DNA of 64,000 bases from Vampirovibrio chlorellavorus (GTDB lineage: Bacteria > Cyanobacteriota > Vampirovibrionia > Vampirovibrionales > Vampirovibrionaceae): positions 110,513 to 174,512 of the forward strand of contig CAIPMU010000018.1 in assembly GCA_903866275.1 (NCBI GenBank), written 5' to 3'. The notes beneath the pieces are model-generated. The model made no database searches, was not told where the DNA came from, and worked only from the letters and a program-made list of their open reading frames with translations. Both the position numbers and the translations under genes were made by a program. The first letter of the stretch is position 1. Every line of letters begins with the position of its first letter. Shown one piece after another: positions 62,915-64,000 of the stretch.

Positions 62915-63841
62915 GTGTCTAGCTCTCTTAAAATCCTGATACGCCGTCGTCATCAACCGGGTTCGAACCTGATGATGTTGATAGCTGTTGCTGTCGTTAT
63001 TGTTGGATTTCTGGGCATTTCGGTTTATACCGGGTTACAAGCCTTTGTTGAAAGTGACTTGCAGCGGATTTGTATGAATGCCGCGATGGCTGGAGCATCA
63101 CAATACTATTCATCCAGTGCTAATCAGGTGCCAACACCCAATGTGCCCGGTGCCACCGCGACAGCCAAGCAGACTTTTGATGCATTGATTGCCAGTAGTT
63201 CCGTGGGTGGCTTTGGTACGACACTGGTCTCGGTGACCGCCAATGATAGCAACGACAGTATTACCGTGAAAGGCCAAAGTTCTTTCGGTACTGCATTTCT
63301 AGCGCCCATTGGGATTCAGCAAATCGATATTAATACCAGTTCAACGGCTCGAGCCCTGAAGTATGAGCCCACCGCCTTTACTGGCCCGGTGATTATCATC
63401 CCGGATGGTGTGACAGCGTCTACTTATACTAAAACGCTGAAGCTTGCTTTCCCGCTGGTTGATGGTCCGGGTAATGACCTCTATGTGGAACAGGATCCCA
63501 CGAATCAGCAGGGGTATATTGTAGAAGCCTGTAATGATACCATGTGCTACGATTTATCGGGTGGTGCAACCAGTGTAGGCACTGGTCAACGCAATGGCAA
63601 TATCATTATTGGGACCGCTATGATTGATATTGGTCAAGCGGGAGTGCATAAAGCCACCCAAATTCGATTTACACATTCCAATGATTTCACCTTCATCTAT
63701 GACCATGGTGTGGGTTATCCCTATTTGAATAATCCTCAAGACTTGACCATCACCCGAGTGATGTTGTTTGGATACGCCGGGGCGTGTGCCGACAACTTGA
63801 GTTGCGGCATTCCAGCCGGGTTCAGTCCCGTGTTTGAGTAA
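62915..63841 (+). CDS. TadG-like pilus assembly protein
   Basis: AGGAG at 62900-62904 points to GTG 62915 (308 residues); the open frame before it overlaps the previous gene. The start has basic residues and the helix MLIAVAVVIVGFLGISVY, then AFVESDLQRICMNAAMAGA, typical of TadG N-terminal regions, where dozens of residues follow the anchor as a helix. There is no Glu at +5, so it is an anchored protein, not a processed pilin. The remaining beta-rich domain (about 130-308) contains two late Cys pairs (EACNDTMC and GACADNLSCG) and would face outward. Confidence 0.82.
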   Translation: MSSSLKILIRRRHQPGSNLMMLIAVAVVIVGFLGISVYTGLQAFVESDLQRICMNAAMAGASQYYSSSANQVPTPNVPGATATAKQTFDALIASSSVGGFGTTLVSVTANDSNDSITVKGQSSFGTAFLAPIGIQQIDINTSSTARALKYEPTAFTGPVIIIPDGVTASTYTKTLKLAFPLVDGPGNDLYVEQDPTNQQGYIVEACNDTMCYDLSGGATSVGTGQRNGNIIIGTAMIDIGQAGVHKATQIRFTHSNDFTFIYDHGVGYPYLNNPQDLTITRVMLFGYAGACADNLSCGIPAGFSPVFE

Positions 63842-64000
63842 AGCAAAAACGTTACCTCCTGGAAATGTCAGTATAAAAGTGCGCAGAAAAAGCAGCGCAT
63901 GACGGTCAAAAAGTGCACAACTTCCCTTCAGGAATAAAACGGTTCACAGTAGAAGCTGTGAGAGCATTCCGGGGAGGTTGCGGAGATTGAAGACGGTGTA

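Overview
The window looks like chromosomal DNA from a non-photosynthetic relative of the cyanobacteria (Melainabacteria/Vampirovibrionia, perhaps a Vampirovibrio-like organism). The case is circumstantial. ATP synthase beta and epsilon sit together without the other subunits, as in cyanobacteria. There are four AMIN-like envelope proteins, a Tad-type pilin set, and many hypothetical proteins with a short N-terminal F-x-G motif. Two proteins carry ankyrin or pentapeptide repeats of the kind seen in host-interacting bacteria. No rRNA, tRNA, CRISPR array, phage or insertion sequence was recognised.

Layout. 1-6900: end of a membrane protein, atpC-atpD (-), a secreted protein, a pair of tiny secreted paralogues with matching terminators, and dnaJ and grpE (-). 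7364-18599 (+): a Gln/Met-repeat HEAT-like protein, then an AMIN-phosphodiester glycosidase and three large AMIN-coiled-coil/TPR envelope proteins. 18670-22244: a double-thioredoxin protein (-), a short leuA, comEA, a two-helix membrane peptide and a decayed duplicate of the comEA end. 22334-25354 (-): a pentapeptide-ankyrin protein, an ankyrin protein and an EVE-domain protein. 25546-29757 (+): a glycosyltransferase, a G-rich hairpin spacer, grxD, a YgfZ-TPR fusion and a small protein. 29911-37948: a coiled-coil winged-helix protein behind an AT-rich repeat-bearing spacer, a TPR membrane protein, an MnmD-like methyltransferase, a histidine kinase/response regulator pair and a small membrane protein. 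38061-49925: hypothetical proteins with the F-x-G motif, the run pseG / proline-rich prepilin / prolyl 4-hydroxylase, an EamA transporter, a 21-residue-repeat protein coupled to a 550-residue protein, cysE, a receiver-Hpt protein and a SprA-like putative metalloprotease. 50008-57431 (-): treZ-malQ-treY. 57432-64000: a long spacer with an orphan terminator, a hypothetical protein, a TPR-GT41 glycosyltransferase and three divergent Tad pilus genes.

How the genes work together. TreZ, MalQ and TreY make trehalose from maltodextrin. GrxD and YgfZ both serve iron-sulfur proteins. The AMIN proteins probably form a periplasmic, peptidoglycan-associated assembly. The main candidates for something new are: the pseG/prepilin/prolyl-hydroxylase run (a possibly hydroxylated, glycosylated pilin-like surface protein); the malQ-treY junction at a nine-A tract where treY lacks a convincing start codon; the recurrent N-terminal F-x-G motif; and a symmetrical promoter/operator ahead of the AMIN-glycosidase gene.
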